A stretch of DNA of 64,000 nt, taken from the NCBI RefSeq assembly GCF_900573885.1, contig NZ_UPSE01000449.1, forward strand, positions 186,001 through 250,000, read 5' to 3'. The stretch is from Pseudomonas viridiflava. GTDB taxonomy: Bacteria; Pseudomonadota; Gammaproteobacteria; Pseudomonadales; Pseudomonadaceae. Position 1 is the stretch's first letter. Every line of letters begins with the position of its first letter. The notes beneath the pieces were generated by a model. It did not search any database, was not told the DNA's origin, and saw only the letters and a list, made by a program, of their open reading frames with translations. Made by a program: the position numbers and the translations under genes. This document shows positions 1-7,719 of this stretch, in pieces.

Positions 1-253
1 AGAAAAACACGGGCTGAAACGCACTTATCCCCCTCCCGCCGACGGGCCTTGCATGATTTTTTTGCGCAACTTGGGGCGTGCTGAAAGGAAGGTGCTGGGC
101 CAGCGGCGGCGCAGAGCCTGGCGGATAGGCCTGTTTTTCACGCTGTGAAAGGATTTGTAAGGGTGTGCAAGGCGGTACAGCTCAGAGTGTCCACATTGCG
201 TCCACACCCTCACGGGATATTGGCAAACTATGACTAGCAATATCCCTAAAAAC
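1..253. other. Left flank without a recognisable gene
   Basis: No coding region, RNA or repeat could be supported here. The only sizeable open frame is on the minus strand; it has no ribosome binding site, no recognisable motif and a composition (Arg/Pro/Ser-rich) typical of non-coding frames in G+C-rich DNA. Its position directly before a tRNA-like remnant makes it plausible as the decayed end of an integrated element continuing to the left of the window, but nothing in the bases proves that. Confidence 0.4.
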
Positions 254-344
254 GGGCCACTCACCTGGTTTTACCAGAGGACACGCCATCCTTACGCGGG
301 CTCATAATCCTTTGGTCCACGGTTCAAGTCCGTGTGGCCCACCA
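254..344 (+). pseudogene. tRNA-like remnant with CAU anticodon loop (putative attachment site)
   Basis: The 3' part (about 298-344) reads like a tRNA 3' half. It has an anticodon-type loop CTCATAA, a perfect 5-bp T stem CACGG/CCGTG closing a TTCAAGT loop, and an encoded ACCA end, followed at once by a hairpin terminator. GGGCCA at 254-259 can pair with TGGCCC at 335-340, but the region between lacks a normal D arm (no AGCTCAG...GG pattern) and the anticodon stem pairs poorly, so this is not a functional tRNA as it stands. A ~45-nt fragment from anticodon loop to CCA is the classic size of a tRNA 3'-end duplication left by a tyrosine-integrase element. The CAU loop suggests tRNA-Ile2 or tRNA-Met as the parent. 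An unusual intact tRNA cannot be fully excluded. Confidence 0.5.
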
Positions 345-345
345 A

Positions 346-376
346 ATAAAAAGCCGCGCTTAATGCGCGGCTTTTG
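346..376 (+). terminator. Rho-independent terminator after tRNA remnant
   Basis: The stem AGCCGCGC / GCGCGGCT with a five-base loop is followed by a short T run and preceded by an A run, immediately after the CCA end. Its survival supports a tRNA gene 3' end having been here. Confidence 0.75.
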
Positions 377-483
377 CGTTTCTGAACGGCGCATCACGCG
401 CTGAATGAGATACGGCTCGGTCTCGAATTTCCCAACGCTCTCATTGCAGATGGACTAGGTAGAGCATTTGCAAAATTCGACAA

Positions 484-546
484 TGAGCCGAATACGCGCC
501 ATTATCGGCTCACCCAATGAGCCGAATAGACTCATTAATCGGCTCA
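484..546. promoter_or_regulatory. Duplicated inverted repeat upstream of fic (candidate operator)
   Basis: Two copies of the same inverted repeat are present: TGAGCCGA at 484-491 with TCGGCTCA at 505-512, and TGAGCCGA at 518-525 with TCGGCTCA at 539-546. Each has a 13-base spacer, and the copies are offset by 34 bp, about three helical turns. The second copy ends 13 bases before the fic start codon, so a bound protein would cover the promoter or ribosome binding site. The downstream Fic protein has a C-terminal winged-helix-like segment, so autoregulation is a reasonable inference. Confidence 0.6.
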
Positions 547-559
547 CTGTGGAATAGCG

Positions 560-1684
560 ATGACTACCCCCCGCTGGATTTGGCAATTACCGGTCTGGCC
601 ACTCTTCACGTGGCAGGCCGATCAGCTCGCCCCGGTTTTAAGGGCGTGCACGCAGGCGCAGGGGCGGTTGATGGGGATGCTTGGGGCAGTAGGCCGGGAT
701 ACGGAGGCGCGCAGTAGTTTGGATGCGTTGCTGCAAAATATCGTGACGTCTTCTGCCATTGAGGGCGAGCAGCTGAATGTCGGCTCGGTGCGATCTTCGC
801 TGGCGCGGCGTTTGGGGCTTAGTGATACGGCACCTATCAACGCACGCTCCGAAGGATTGGCGGAGTTGTTATTGGATGCGACCCGCCCCGACTCGTCTGC
901 GCTGGATGAAGACCGGCTTTTCATGTGGCATCGCTGGCTATTCCCGGATGAGAAACGCTTGTCCGCGCAGCCGCTGCGGGTTGGGATGTGGCGTGGCGAC
1001 GAACCCATGCAGGTGGTGTCGGGTCGCCTTGATAATCCGGTCGTGCACTTCGAGGCACCGCCACGGACGGGATTGGAAAATCAGCTCGCGTATTTTCTGT
1101 CGTGGTTCGAGGCCAGCCGTAGCGATGCGGGATTGGATCCGCTATTGCGCGCCGGCATCGCGCATTTCTGGTTTATTACGCTGCATCCATTCGAGGACGG
1201 CAACGGTCGGCTCACGCGAGCGCTGACCGATCTGGCTCTGGCGCAGGCAGAACGCCAGGCAATCCGATTTTATGCCATGTCGGCGAGCATTCTTAGCGAC
1301 CGCTCCGGCTATTACCGTGTCCTTGAGAGCAGCCAGAAAGGCTCGCTGGATATCACCACTTGGCTCCACTGGTTCCTGACCACACTGTTGAAAAGTATTG
1401 AGCAAGCTATGGCGCGCATCGAGGGCGTGCTGGCGAAAAGCCGTTTCTGGAACGAGCATCGACACGTGCCGCTATCGCCGGAGCAGGTCAAGGTGTTGAA
1501 CCGTTTGCTGGATGGCGGTGAGCGCGGATTTACCGAGGGCATCAGTGCGGCGCAATACCAGGCCACTGCGAAAGTGGCCAAGGCGACCGCCACTCGCCAC
1601 TTGAATGACCTGCTTGAGAAAGACTGCCTTGAGCGATTGCCCGGTGGCGGCCGCAGCACGCGTTATCAGATCAAGCCCGTGTAG
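560..1684 (+). CDS. Class II Fic family protein with C-terminal winged helix
   Basis: Fic enzymes usually transfer AMP from ATP to a hydroxyl side chain of a target protein. The catalytic motif HPFEDGNGR lies at residues 209-217, with all key residues (His, Asp/Glu, two Gly, Asn, Arg) intact. An inhibitory motif of the (S/T)xxxE(G/N) type, SSAIEGE, is at about residues 64-70, N-terminal to the Fic core, which makes it class II (self-inhibited). The first ~80 residues resemble the DUF4172 N-terminal region that accompanies this subfamily. The last ~60 residues look like a winged helix that could bind DNA. Length 374 aa is normal for the group. The start at 560 has a poor ribosome binding site. 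No antitoxin-like small gene precedes it. The target is unknown. It is probably an accessory gene given the adjacent tRNA remnant. Confidence 0.88.
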   Translation: MTTPRWIWQLPVWPLFTWQADQLAPVLRACTQAQGRLMGMLGAVGRDTEARSSLDALLQNIVTSSAIEGEQLNVGSVRSSLARRLGLSDTAPINARSEGLAELLLDATRPDSSALDEDRLFMWHRWLFPDEKRLSAQPLRVGMWRGDEPMQVVSGRLDNPVVHFEAPPRTGLENQLAYFLSWFEASRSDAGLDPLLRAGIAHFWFITLHPFEDGNGRLTRALTDLALAQAERQAIRFYAMSASILSDRSGYYRVLESSQKGSLDITTWLHWFLTTLLKSIEQAMARIEGVLAKSRFWNEHRHVPLSPEQVKVLNRLLDGGERGFTEGISAAQYQATAKVAKATATRHLNDLLEKDCLERLPGGGRSTRYQIKPV

Positions 1685-1824
1685 CTCGGTGACCAACGGC
1701 CCCTCCAGCCCCCTCCTCCCCTGCCGATAACCCCTGTTCAACACTGCCCGCGCCGCACCTGGATTTGAACTAAGCGCCGTGCGGGCCAGTCGACTTTGTA
1801 GGATGGAAAAATCCGGAGGTCTGT

Positions 1825-2025
1825 ATGGATGTTTCAAGCGTTGCCGCAGCCGCTTCGAGCGCGCAGATGGCGAAGACTGCTTCTGATGTGTCGATCAAGA
1901 TTCTGAGTAAGACGCTGGATATTCAGTCGGAAAGCGCGATGGCGTTGATTGAGGCGATTCCTGAGTTGTCGGCGTTGCCGAGCAATCCGCCGAATCTGGG
2001 TAACTCTATTGATGTAATGGTCTGA
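1825..2025 (+). CDS. YjfB-like small protein (putative motility protein family)
   Basis: A 66-aa protein starting MDVSSVAAAASSAQ with a good ribosome binding site (GGAGG). It matches the pattern of the YjfB / putative motility protein family: an N-terminal helix rich in Ala and Ser, a central K(T/I)L-D segment, then a Pro/Asn-rich tail. The family's biochemical role is not established; some members are co-regulated with flagellar genes. The gene stands alone between fic and the next gene on the same strand. An octamer identical to the sigma-28 -10 element occurs at 1723-1730, but without a -35 partner. Confidence 0.65.
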   Translation: MDVSSVAAAASSAQMAKTASDVSIKILSKTLDIQSESAMALIEAIPELSALPSNPPNLGNSIDVMV

Positions 2026-2124
2026 CGGCAGAATTGGCTTAGTGCTTAGGGCATTGCCTACACTGGGCTTATAACAAGACACCCGTAATGACTAATCTGC
2101 CCTCATCGGCAGCATGGAGCGAAG

Positions 2125-2625
2125 ATGACTCAGGACAATGCGAAACCAAGCTGGCATCAGCAAGTGGCCGACGATCTGGTCGATCCGGTGATGAAGGACC
2201 TGGCCTGGCACGGCCGAACCACTGACTGGTTTTTGCAGGATCTGGTGCGGCTGACCAATGAGACTGATCTGCAGGTGGGCGTTACGTTGTCGACGCCAGC
2301 GGGGATGATTTCCGGCATCTTGATCAGCGTTGAGCAGTATTTCCTGTTGTTCGGTGAGTCATTTTCCAGCTCGTGGCCGGCGGCCGATGCCGATCGTTTG
2401 CGGGCGCATTATGCGGAGTTGGGTAAGCAGCGTTTGCCCAAATCCGATGGCGAAACGCCGCCACCGGTGCAGTATCTGCATCTGAAAGACGCCAAGTTGA
2501 GCACGCCATCCGGGCAGATGCCGGCGAGTGAGGGTTTGCTGTGGCGCGGCACCATTGCGTCGATTTCCGGCTTCTCGCTGGGGTTGTTGGCGGACGATGC
2601 TGGCGAGATTCAGCCCACGCTTTAA
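2125..2625 (+). CDS. Conserved hypothetical protein, GvpU-like
   Basis: A 166-aa soluble protein with a GGAG ribosome binding site eight bases before ATG. The stretch LVRLTNETDLQVGVTLSTPAG followed by SGILISVEQYF resembles the core of gas-vesicle accessory protein GvpU and its relatives, which are widespread in Pseudomonas without gas vesicles. There is no signal peptide or membrane segment. No gas-vesicle genes are nearby, so a role in vesicles is not implied. The resemblance is from pattern recognition only and the function should be treated as unknown. It is followed by a clear terminator. Confidence 0.6.
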   Translation: MTQDNAKPSWHQQVADDLVDPVMKDLAWHGRTTDWFLQDLVRLTNETDLQVGVTLSTPAGMISGILISVEQYFLLFGESFSSSWPAADADRLRAHYAELGKQRLPKSDGETPPPVQYLHLKDAKLSTPSGQMPASEGLLWRGTIASISGFSLGLLADDAGEIQPTL

Positions 2626-2642
2626 CCGCTGTTCAGAAACGC

Positions 2643-2671
2643 AAAAGCCCCGCTCGCTGCGGGGCTTTTTT
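2643..2671. terminator. Bidirectional terminator between convergent genes
   Basis: The stem AGCCCCGC / GCGGGGCT with a five-base loop is flanked by an A run on the left and a T run on the right. It can terminate the GvpU-like gene (plus strand) and the YqaE-type gene (minus strand). Confidence 0.85.
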
Positions 2672-2684
2672 GTGGCCGTTGGGT

Positions 2685-2843
2685 TTAGCGTTTGGCGATG
2701 ATGTACACGGCATGAACGATGCCGGGAATGTAGCCGCACAGGGTCAGCAGGATGTTCAGCCAGAACGCGCCGCCAAAACCGACTTGCAGGAAGACGCCCA
2801 GCGGCGGCAGCAGAATGGCAATCAGGATACGGATCAGGTCCAT
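2685..2843 (-). CDS. YqaE/Pmp3 family membrane peptide
   Basis: A 52-aa hydrophobic peptide beginning MDLIRILIAILLPPLG. It has two membrane helices and the family signature LPPLGV(F/L)LQVG...FWLNILLTLCGYIPG..HA. Pmp3/YqaE proteins are small stress-inducible inner-membrane proteins thought to affect membrane potential. The start at 2843 was chosen because AAGGAA lies just upstream and the family starts here; a longer in-frame extension has no family support. It is monocistronic. Confidence 0.88.
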   Translation of the reverse strand: MDLIRILIAILLPPLGVFLQVGFGGAFWLNILLTLCGYIPGIVHAVYIIAKR

Positions 2844-2925
2844 GATGTGGGTTCCTTTTAAAGTTGAAAAACGTACCCCATAACCGACCTGCCGCGCTCG
2901 TCTCTGGTTCAACCTAAGTCTTTTC

Positions 2926-3885
2926 TCAATCTTTATGCGTATGTTTCGCCGCGTACAGGCAGAGCATTTCCATGGCGATGGTGGCGCCTGCCAGGGCGGT
3001 CACTTCGGCGTTGTCGTAAGGCGGGGCCACTTCGACGACGTCCATTCCAACGAGATTAATGCCGCGCAAACCGCGCAGAATTTCCAGCGCCTGATGGCTG
3101 CTCAACCCGCCGCAGACCGGCGTGCCGGTGCCGGGGGCGAACGCCGGGTCGAGGCAGTCGATGTCGAAGGTCAGGTACACCGGGTTGTCGCCGACGCGGG
3201 CGCGGATCTGTTCGGCGATTTGCTCCGGCGTGTGGCGATGCACATGGCGGGCGTCGAGTACCTGAAAGCCCATGACGTCGTCGTTGGTGGTGCGCAGGCC
3301 GATCTGTACGGAGCGCGCCGGGTCGACCAGGCCTTCGCGAGCTGCGTGGAAGAACATGGTGCCGTGGTCGATGCGCTGCACCGCTTCGTCGGGCCAGGTG
3401 TCGCTGTGGGCGTCGAAATGGATCAGCGACAGCGCACCGTGTTTTTTGGCGTGCGCCTTGAGCAGTGGGTAGCTGATGAAGTGATCGCCGCCCAGGGTCA
3501 GCATGGCGCAGCCGGCGGCGAGAATTTCGTCGGCGTGGGCTTCGATGGCCGCTGGCGTGAGCTGTGGCTGGCCGGGGTCGAAATCGCAGTCGCCGTAGTC
3601 GATCACGGCCAGCTCATCGAACGGGTCGAATTCCCAGGGGAAATGCCGAGCCCAGGCCATTTGCGTGGAGGCGGCGCGAATGGCTCGCGGGCCGAATCGC
3701 GCGCCGGGGCGGTTGCTGGTGGCGGTGTCGAATGGCACGCCGCTGACGACAACATCGACGCCACGCAGGTCGCGGCTGTAGCGGCGGCGCATGAAGCTGG
3801 TGATGCCGCCGTAGGTCGATTCCGCCGCCGTGCCGTAAAGGCTCTCGCGGGTAAGCGCCTGGTCGTTGCGGGAGGCTTGGTCCAT
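2926..3885 (-). CDS. speB: Agmatinase
   Basis: Hydrolyses agmatine to putrescine and urea in the cytoplasm. It is a ureohydrolase with all six manganese ligands visible: GGDHF (H135), DAHSD (D158, H160, D162) and DIDCLDPAFAPGTGTP (D241, D243). It is 319 aa, slightly longer than E. coli SpeB, and the C-terminal half (GMDVVEVAPPYDNAEVTALA) matches that enzyme closely. Guanidinobutyrase-type relatives share the fold, so the exact guanidino substrate is inferred. It lies 10 bp downstream of a polyamine-type binding protein gene and divergent from a LysR regulator, which fits an inducible agmatine/polyamine uptake and breakdown unit. Confidence 0.9.
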   Translation of the reverse strand: MDQASRNDQALTRESLYGTAAESTYGGITSFMRRRYSRDLRGVDVVVSGVPFDTATSNRPGARFGPRAIRAASTQMAWARHFPWEFDPFDELAVIDYGDCDFDPGQPQLTPAAIEAHADEILAAGCAMLTLGGDHFISYPLLKAHAKKHGALSLIHFDAHSDTWPDEAVQRIDHGTMFFHAAREGLVDPARSVQIGLRTTNDDVMGFQVLDARHVHRHTPEQIAEQIRARVGDNPVYLTFDIDCLDPAFAPGTGTPVCGGLSSHQALEILRGLRGINLVGMDVVEVAPPYDNAEVTALAGATIAMEMLCLYAAKHTHKD

Positions 3886-3895
3886 TGCGGTTCTC

Positions 3896-4984
3896 CTAGT
3901 ATTGGCTGCGAAAGCCGGTCCACAGACGCGTGCGTACGCGCTGGGCTGGTAACGGTTGAAGCTGCTCGCTGAATAGCCGTGCGCGAATGTCGGCGGGCGG
4001 GTAGATGTCCGGGTCCGCCGCCACCGCAGGCTCGACCAGTGCGGTGGCCGCGCGGTTGGCGTTGGCGAAGTAGACGGTGTTGGTCACTTCGGCGATGGCT
4101 TCGGGCCGCAGCATGTAGTTGATGAATTTCAACGCGGCTTGCGGGTGCGGTGCGTCTACCGGAATGGCCATGGTGTCGAACCACACCAGCGTGCCCTCGC
4201 GCGGAATGCGGTACACCACTTCGAAGGGCTGTTTGGCTTCCACGGCCCGGGCAGAGGCGGTGGCGGCATCGCCGCTGTAGCTCAGGGCGATGCAGATTTC
4301 GCCTTTGGCCAGGTCATCAATCTGCCGGCCGGAGGCGACGTAGCGCACGTTGGGCTGCAGCCCGGCGAGCAGTTGCTGAACCGCTTTCAAATCAGCCGGT
4401 TCGGTGCTGTAGGGGTCGTGGCCGAGGTAGTTGAGGGCGATGCTGATGACTTCTTGCGGCGAGTCGAGCACCGCGATGCCGCAGTCTTTGAGCTTGCTGG
4501 CGTACTCGGGCTTGAACAGCAGGTCGAGGGTATTGAGCGGCACGTCGCTGCCCAGGCGCTTGGTCACCGCCTCTTTATTAAGCCCCAGGCCGACCGTGCC
4601 CCAGGTGAACGGCACGCCGTAGCGGTTGCCGGGGTCGGAAGTGGCGAGTTTGGCCAGCAGGTCGGCGTCGAGGTTGGTATACAGCGGCAAGCTGGCGGCA
4701 TCGATGGGCTGCAAGGCCTTGGCTTTGACGGCCCGGGCCAGGCCACTCGAGGCAGGAAACACCACGTCGTAGCCGCTGCCGCCGGTGAGCAGTTTGCTAT
4801 CCAGGGCTTCGGGGCTGTCGAACACGTCGTACTTGATCTGGATGCCGGTCTCGGCCTGAAAACCCTTCAAGGCCTCGGGGCCGATATAGTCGGACCAGTT
4901 GTAGATATTCAGCGCCTTGTCTTCGGCGTGCAGGTACAGCGGCAACGTGGCGGCCAGTAACAAGGCGCAGGTGGCGATTCGCAT
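3896..4984 (-). CDS. Polyamine ABC transporter substrate-binding protein (PotF/SpuD-like)
   Basis: A periplasmic binding protein of 362 aa with a ~20-residue signal peptide (MRIATCALLLAATLPLYLHA). The mature start LNIYNWSDYIGPEAL is the hallmark of the PotD/PotF/SpuD/SpuE group, and the segments YDVVFPASSGLA and YGVPFTWGTVGLG also fit. It would capture putrescine, spermidine or agmatine. GGAGG precedes the ATG. It is co-transcribed with speB. No permease or ATPase gene is adjacent, so it must use a transporter encoded elsewhere or serve as a sensor component. The ligand is inferred from context. Confidence 0.88.
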   Translation of the reverse strand: MRIATCALLLAATLPLYLHAEDKALNIYNWSDYIGPEALKGFQAETGIQIKYDVFDSPEALDSKLLTGGSGYDVVFPASSGLARAVKAKALQPIDAASLPLYTNLDADLLAKLATSDPGNRYGVPFTWGTVGLGLNKEAVTKRLGSDVPLNTLDLLFKPEYASKLKDCGIAVLDSPQEVISIALNYLGHDPYSTEPADLKAVQQLLAGLQPNVRYVASGRQIDDLAKGEICIALSYSGDAATASARAVEAKQPFEVVYRIPREGTLVWFDTMAIPVDAPHPQAALKFINYMLRPEAIAEVTNTVYFANANRAATALVEPAVAADPDIYPPADIRARLFSEQLQPLPAQRVRTRLWTGFRSQY

Positions 4985-5086
4985 GGGTCAGGCTCCTCCG
5001 GCAGATGACGGTAACCGCGCCTCACGCGGGGGTGCTCCGCTAAGCGGGCACCGGGAGGCTCTGGATGGCCGAATACTGCGCCGGCC

Positions 5087-5107
5087 TTTGCGTTGAATAA
5101 ATGCAAA
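5087..5107. promoter_or_regulatory. LysR-type binding site candidate in the speB/lysR gap
   Basis: The inverted repeat TTTGC-N11-GCAAA lies 45 bp upstream of the chosen LysR start and about 100 bp upstream of the binding-protein gene. It fits the T-N11-A rule for LysR-family operators and is placed to control both divergent transcripts. No experimental support is available from sequence alone. Confidence 0.5.
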
Positions 5108-5151
5108 GTGATATACGCTGGCATCGCCGCCCATCAATGTTTGGAATCATT

Positions 5152-6051
5152 ATGCTCAGCCAGGTACGTGACCTCGATTTGCAGCTGCTGCGCCTGTTTA
5201 TGACGGTGGTGGAAAGCGGCGGTTTCAGCGCGGCGCAGGGCGAGCTGGGCATCGGCCAGTCGACCATCAGCACGCAAATGGCCAAGCTGGAAACGCGCCT
5301 GGGTTTTCGACTGTGCGAGCGCGGCAAAGCAGGCTTTCGCCTGACGCCCAAGGGGGAAGAGGTGCTGGCGGCGACGCGCAAACTGTTCGCGGCCATCGAG
5401 GTGTTCAAGGGCGAAGCGCAGGGCATGGCCGACAAGCTGTTGGGCGAATTGCGCATCGGTATTTCCGAAGCGCTCGACCCAAACACCCTGGACCGCCTCG
5501 GCAGCGCCATTCGTCTGTTCCGCCAGCGCAATCAGGCGGTGCACATCGAATTGCTCAGCGCCACGCCAGCTGAATTGGAGCGTCGTCTGCTGCACGATCA
5601 GTTGCATCTGGCCGTCGGTTATTTCTCCGGGGCGCAGCCAGCCATTGAGCACCGTCCGTTATTCAGCGAAGACCAGGCGCTGTATTGCGGGCGCGGCCAT
5701 CCGTTGTTCGAGCGCAAGAAGCTGCGCCTGGAAGACTTGCATGACCAGGACGGCGTGCACCATCCCTACCGTTTTTTGCAGCTGGACGAACCCTGGCAGT
5801 CGGCCAATAGCAGCGCGCGCAGTGAGCAGGTTGAAGGCTCGCTGGCCTTCGTGTTGTCGGGCGCGCACTTGGGTTATCTACCCACTCATATTGCCGCGCC
5901 GTGGATTGCCAGCGGACGACTTCGCGCCGTGCTGCCGCAGAGCCTGGGTTTTCGGGTGCAGTTCCACGTGGGCAGTCATCGCGGCCGCCAGCCGAGCGAA
6001 GCGCAGAAGGCGTTTGTCGCCGACTTATTTAGCGTGTTCGGGGTCAACTGA
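5152..6051 (+). CDS. LysR-family transcriptional regulator, divergent from agmatinase operon
   Basis: A 299-aa regulator. An N-terminal winged HTH at residues 4-63 (LQLLRLFMTVVESGGFSAAQ, then a TISTQMAKLE recognition region) is followed by a type 2 periplasmic-binding-like effector domain to the C terminus. The start at 5152 gives the usual short N terminus; in-frame ATGs at 5101 and 5137 would add an unlikely tail that overlaps the candidate operator. The divergent arrangement with the binding protein and speB suggests it controls them, with a guanidino compound or polyamine as effector (inference). Confidence 0.88.
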   Translation: MLSQVRDLDLQLLRLFMTVVESGGFSAAQGELGIGQSTISTQMAKLETRLGFRLCERGKAGFRLTPKGEEVLAATRKLFAAIEVFKGEAQGMADKLLGELRIGISEALDPNTLDRLGSAIRLFRQRNQAVHIELLSATPAELERRLLHDQLHLAVGYFSGAQPAIEHRPLFSEDQALYCGRGHPLFERKKLRLEDLHDQDGVHHPYRFLQLDEPWQSANSSARSEQVEGSLAFVLSGAHLGYLPTHIAAPWIASGRLRAVLPQSLGFRVQFHVGSHRGRQPSEAQKAFVADLFSVFGVN

Positions 6052-6132
6052 ACGGTCTGTCACAGGCGTTTCAGCGACGGCTGGCTATAGTTGCAAGCTG
6101 TTCATTCGTTCGCCCTCACCCAAGGAGTCACC

Positions 6133-6693
6133 ATGAGCAAAGTTCACCGCGTCGCCGTGCTGGTCGGCAGCCTGCGCAAAGCCTCGATCAATCGCAAACT
6201 GGCTCTGGCACTGGCCGACCTGGCGCCGCCTTCGTTGCAGTTGGAAATCGTCGAGATTGGCGACCTGCCGCTGTACAACGAAGACATCGACGTTACCCCC
6301 GCACCGCCCGCCTACACCGCCTTTCGTGAGCAGCTAAAAGCCGCCGATGCGCTGCTGTTTGTCACCCCGGAATACAACCGCTCGGTGCCAGCGCCCTTGA
6401 AAAACGCCATCGACGTGGGCTCTCGCCCCTACGGCCAAAGCGCATTCAGCGGCAAGGCCGGCGCGGTGGTCAGCGCTTCACCGGGCGCGATCGGCGGCTT
6501 CGGCGCGAACCAGCACTTGCGCCAGTCCATGGTGTTTCTGGACGTGCAAATGCTCCAGCAACCAGAAGCCTATCTGGGCGGCGCGGGCAGTTTTTTCAGT
6601 GAAGACGGCACGTTGAGCGATGGCATCAAACCGTTCTTGCAGAAGTTCATCGACACCTACGCTCAGTGGGTGGCGTTGCACAGCAAGGGCTGA
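6133..6693 (+). CDS. NADPH-dependent FMN reductase / quinone reductase (ChrR/YieF-like)
   Basis: A flavodoxin-fold enzyme of 186 aa. It has the N-terminal FMN phosphate-binding loop GSLRKASINRKLA, the TPEYNRSVPAPLKNAIDVGSR block characteristic of NADPH-dependent FMN reductases of the YieF/ChrR type, and GAIGGFGANQHLRQ near the flavin ring. It would reduce quinones (and possibly chromate) by two-electron transfer in the cytosol. The start is fixed by AAGGAG six bases upstream of ATG. It stands alone after the LysR gene. The physiological substrate is not given by sequence. Confidence 0.85.
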   Translation: MSKVHRVAVLVGSLRKASINRKLALALADLAPPSLQLEIVEIGDLPLYNEDIDVTPAPPAYTAFREQLKAADALLFVTPEYNRSVPAPLKNAIDVGSRPYGQSAFSGKAGAVVSASPGAIGGFGANQHLRQSMVFLDVQMLQQPEAYLGGAGSFFSEDGTLSDGIKPFLQKFIDTYAQWVALHSKG

Positions 6694-6880
6694 TGGCTCA
6701 GAGGCGGTCTGCTCGCAACGGGCGGACCGCCAAGCCTTCCACGAATTTTTCATGTGCCGTTGACCTTCTTTTCACCCCCGCCTCTGCATCCTGCGCTCGG
6801 AAACATGCCGTAACGACTGTCCACCGGGGGCTCGTCCGGCGTGCGAATTTCGTACTCCAACGCTCTCAGGATGCACGCCG

Positions 6881-7636
6881 ATGAATAAACTTCCGCAGAT
6901 CACCTTGGCCTTCTGGGTGATGAAAATTTGTGCGACGACGCTGGGGGAAACCGCCGGCGATTTGCTGTCGATGACCCTTAACGTTGGCTACGCCGTCAGC
7001 TCGATGATTCTGATCAGCGCCTTTGTGGTGACGCTTATCGCTCAGCTCAAAGCCAAAACCTATCACCCGATGCTGTATTGGCTGGTAATTCTCGCCACCA
7101 GCACGGCGGGTACCACAATGTCCGACTTTATGGACCGCACCCTCGGCCTCGGCTATGCCACCGGTTCGGCGCTGCTGATCAGTTTGCTGGTGGTGACGCT
7201 TGCCATCTGGCGCTGGAGCGAAGGCTCGCTGTCGGTGGACCGGGTGAACACCCCCAAGGGCGAGCTGTTTTACTGGGTCGCGATTCTCTTCTCCAACACC
7301 TTGGGCACGGCGCTGGGCGACTTTCTGGCGGACGACTCGGGCCTGGGCTTTGCCGGCGGCGCGCTGTTGATTGGCGGGGCGATTGGCGTGGTGGTGCTGG
7401 CGCATTACTACACGCGCCTCTCGTCGGTGCTGCTGTTCTGGCTGGCGTTTGTGCTGACTCGCCCGTTCGGCGCAACGTTGGGCGACGTGCTGACCAAGCC
7501 CCACGAAAAAGGTGGGCTGGACTTCGGAACTATCGGCTCTTCCGCGGTGCTGGCAGCTATTCTGGTGGCGCTGGTGATTACCGCGACCGTGGTCAGGAAC
7601 CGTCGAGAGCAGCGAAACGCGCTTGAAATGGCCTAG
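6881..7636 (+). CDS. DUF347 / COG4705-type integral membrane protein
   Basis: A 251-aa protein with about eight membrane helices, built from four copies of one unit. Each copy carries a variant of (T/N)(T)LGxxxGDxL followed by GxGYxxGxxxI: KICATTLGETAGDLLS, TSTAGTTMSDFMDRTLGLGY, SNTLGTALGDFLADDSGLG, and RPFGATLGDVLTKP. The conserved Thr/Asp pairs within helices suggest a transport or metal/cation-binding role, but none is proven for the family. The ribosome binding site is modest (CAGGAT). It is transcribed toward a terminator and convergent with the Rsm-type RNA. Confidence 0.75.
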   Translation: MNKLPQITLAFWVMKICATTLGETAGDLLSMTLNVGYAVSSMILISAFVVTLIAQLKAKTYHPMLYWLVILATSTAGTTMSDFMDRTLGLGYATGSALLISLLVVTLAIWRWSEGSLSVDRVNTPKGELFYWVAILFSNTLGTALGDFLADDSGLGFAGGALLIGGAIGVVVLAHYYTRLSSVLLFWLAFVLTRPFGATLGDVLTKPHEKGGLDFGTIGSSAVLAAILVALVITATVVRNRREQRNALEMA

Positions 7637-7655
7637 CGGTCAAAAGCCTAAGAAG

Positions 7656-7683
7656 CACCGGCCTTGCGCCGGTGTTTTTCTTT
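7656..7683 (+). terminator. Terminator of the DUF347 gene
   Basis: The stem CACCGGC / GCCGGTG with a five-base loop is followed by TTTTTCTTT, twenty bases after the stop codon. Confidence 0.85.
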
Positions 7684-7719
7684 CCTCGCGGAAAACCGCA
7701 GGAAAAAACCACACAGCTG

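Noticed and set aside
25..264. 79-aa minus-strand open frame at the left edge
   Set aside because: No ribosome binding site or recognisable motif, overlaps the tRNA remnant, and has the Arg/Pro-rich composition of a chance frame.
1723..1730. GCCGATAA, identical to a sigma-28 -10 element, upstream of the yjfB-like gene
   Set aside because: Nothing resembling TAAAG lies 11 bp before the octamer's -35 position, so it is more likely chance; contrast with 30579-30605.
6704..6732. GC-rich inverted repeat after the FMN reductase gene as a terminator
   Set aside because: GGCGGTC...GACCGCC can pair but no T run follows, so it is not called as a terminator.
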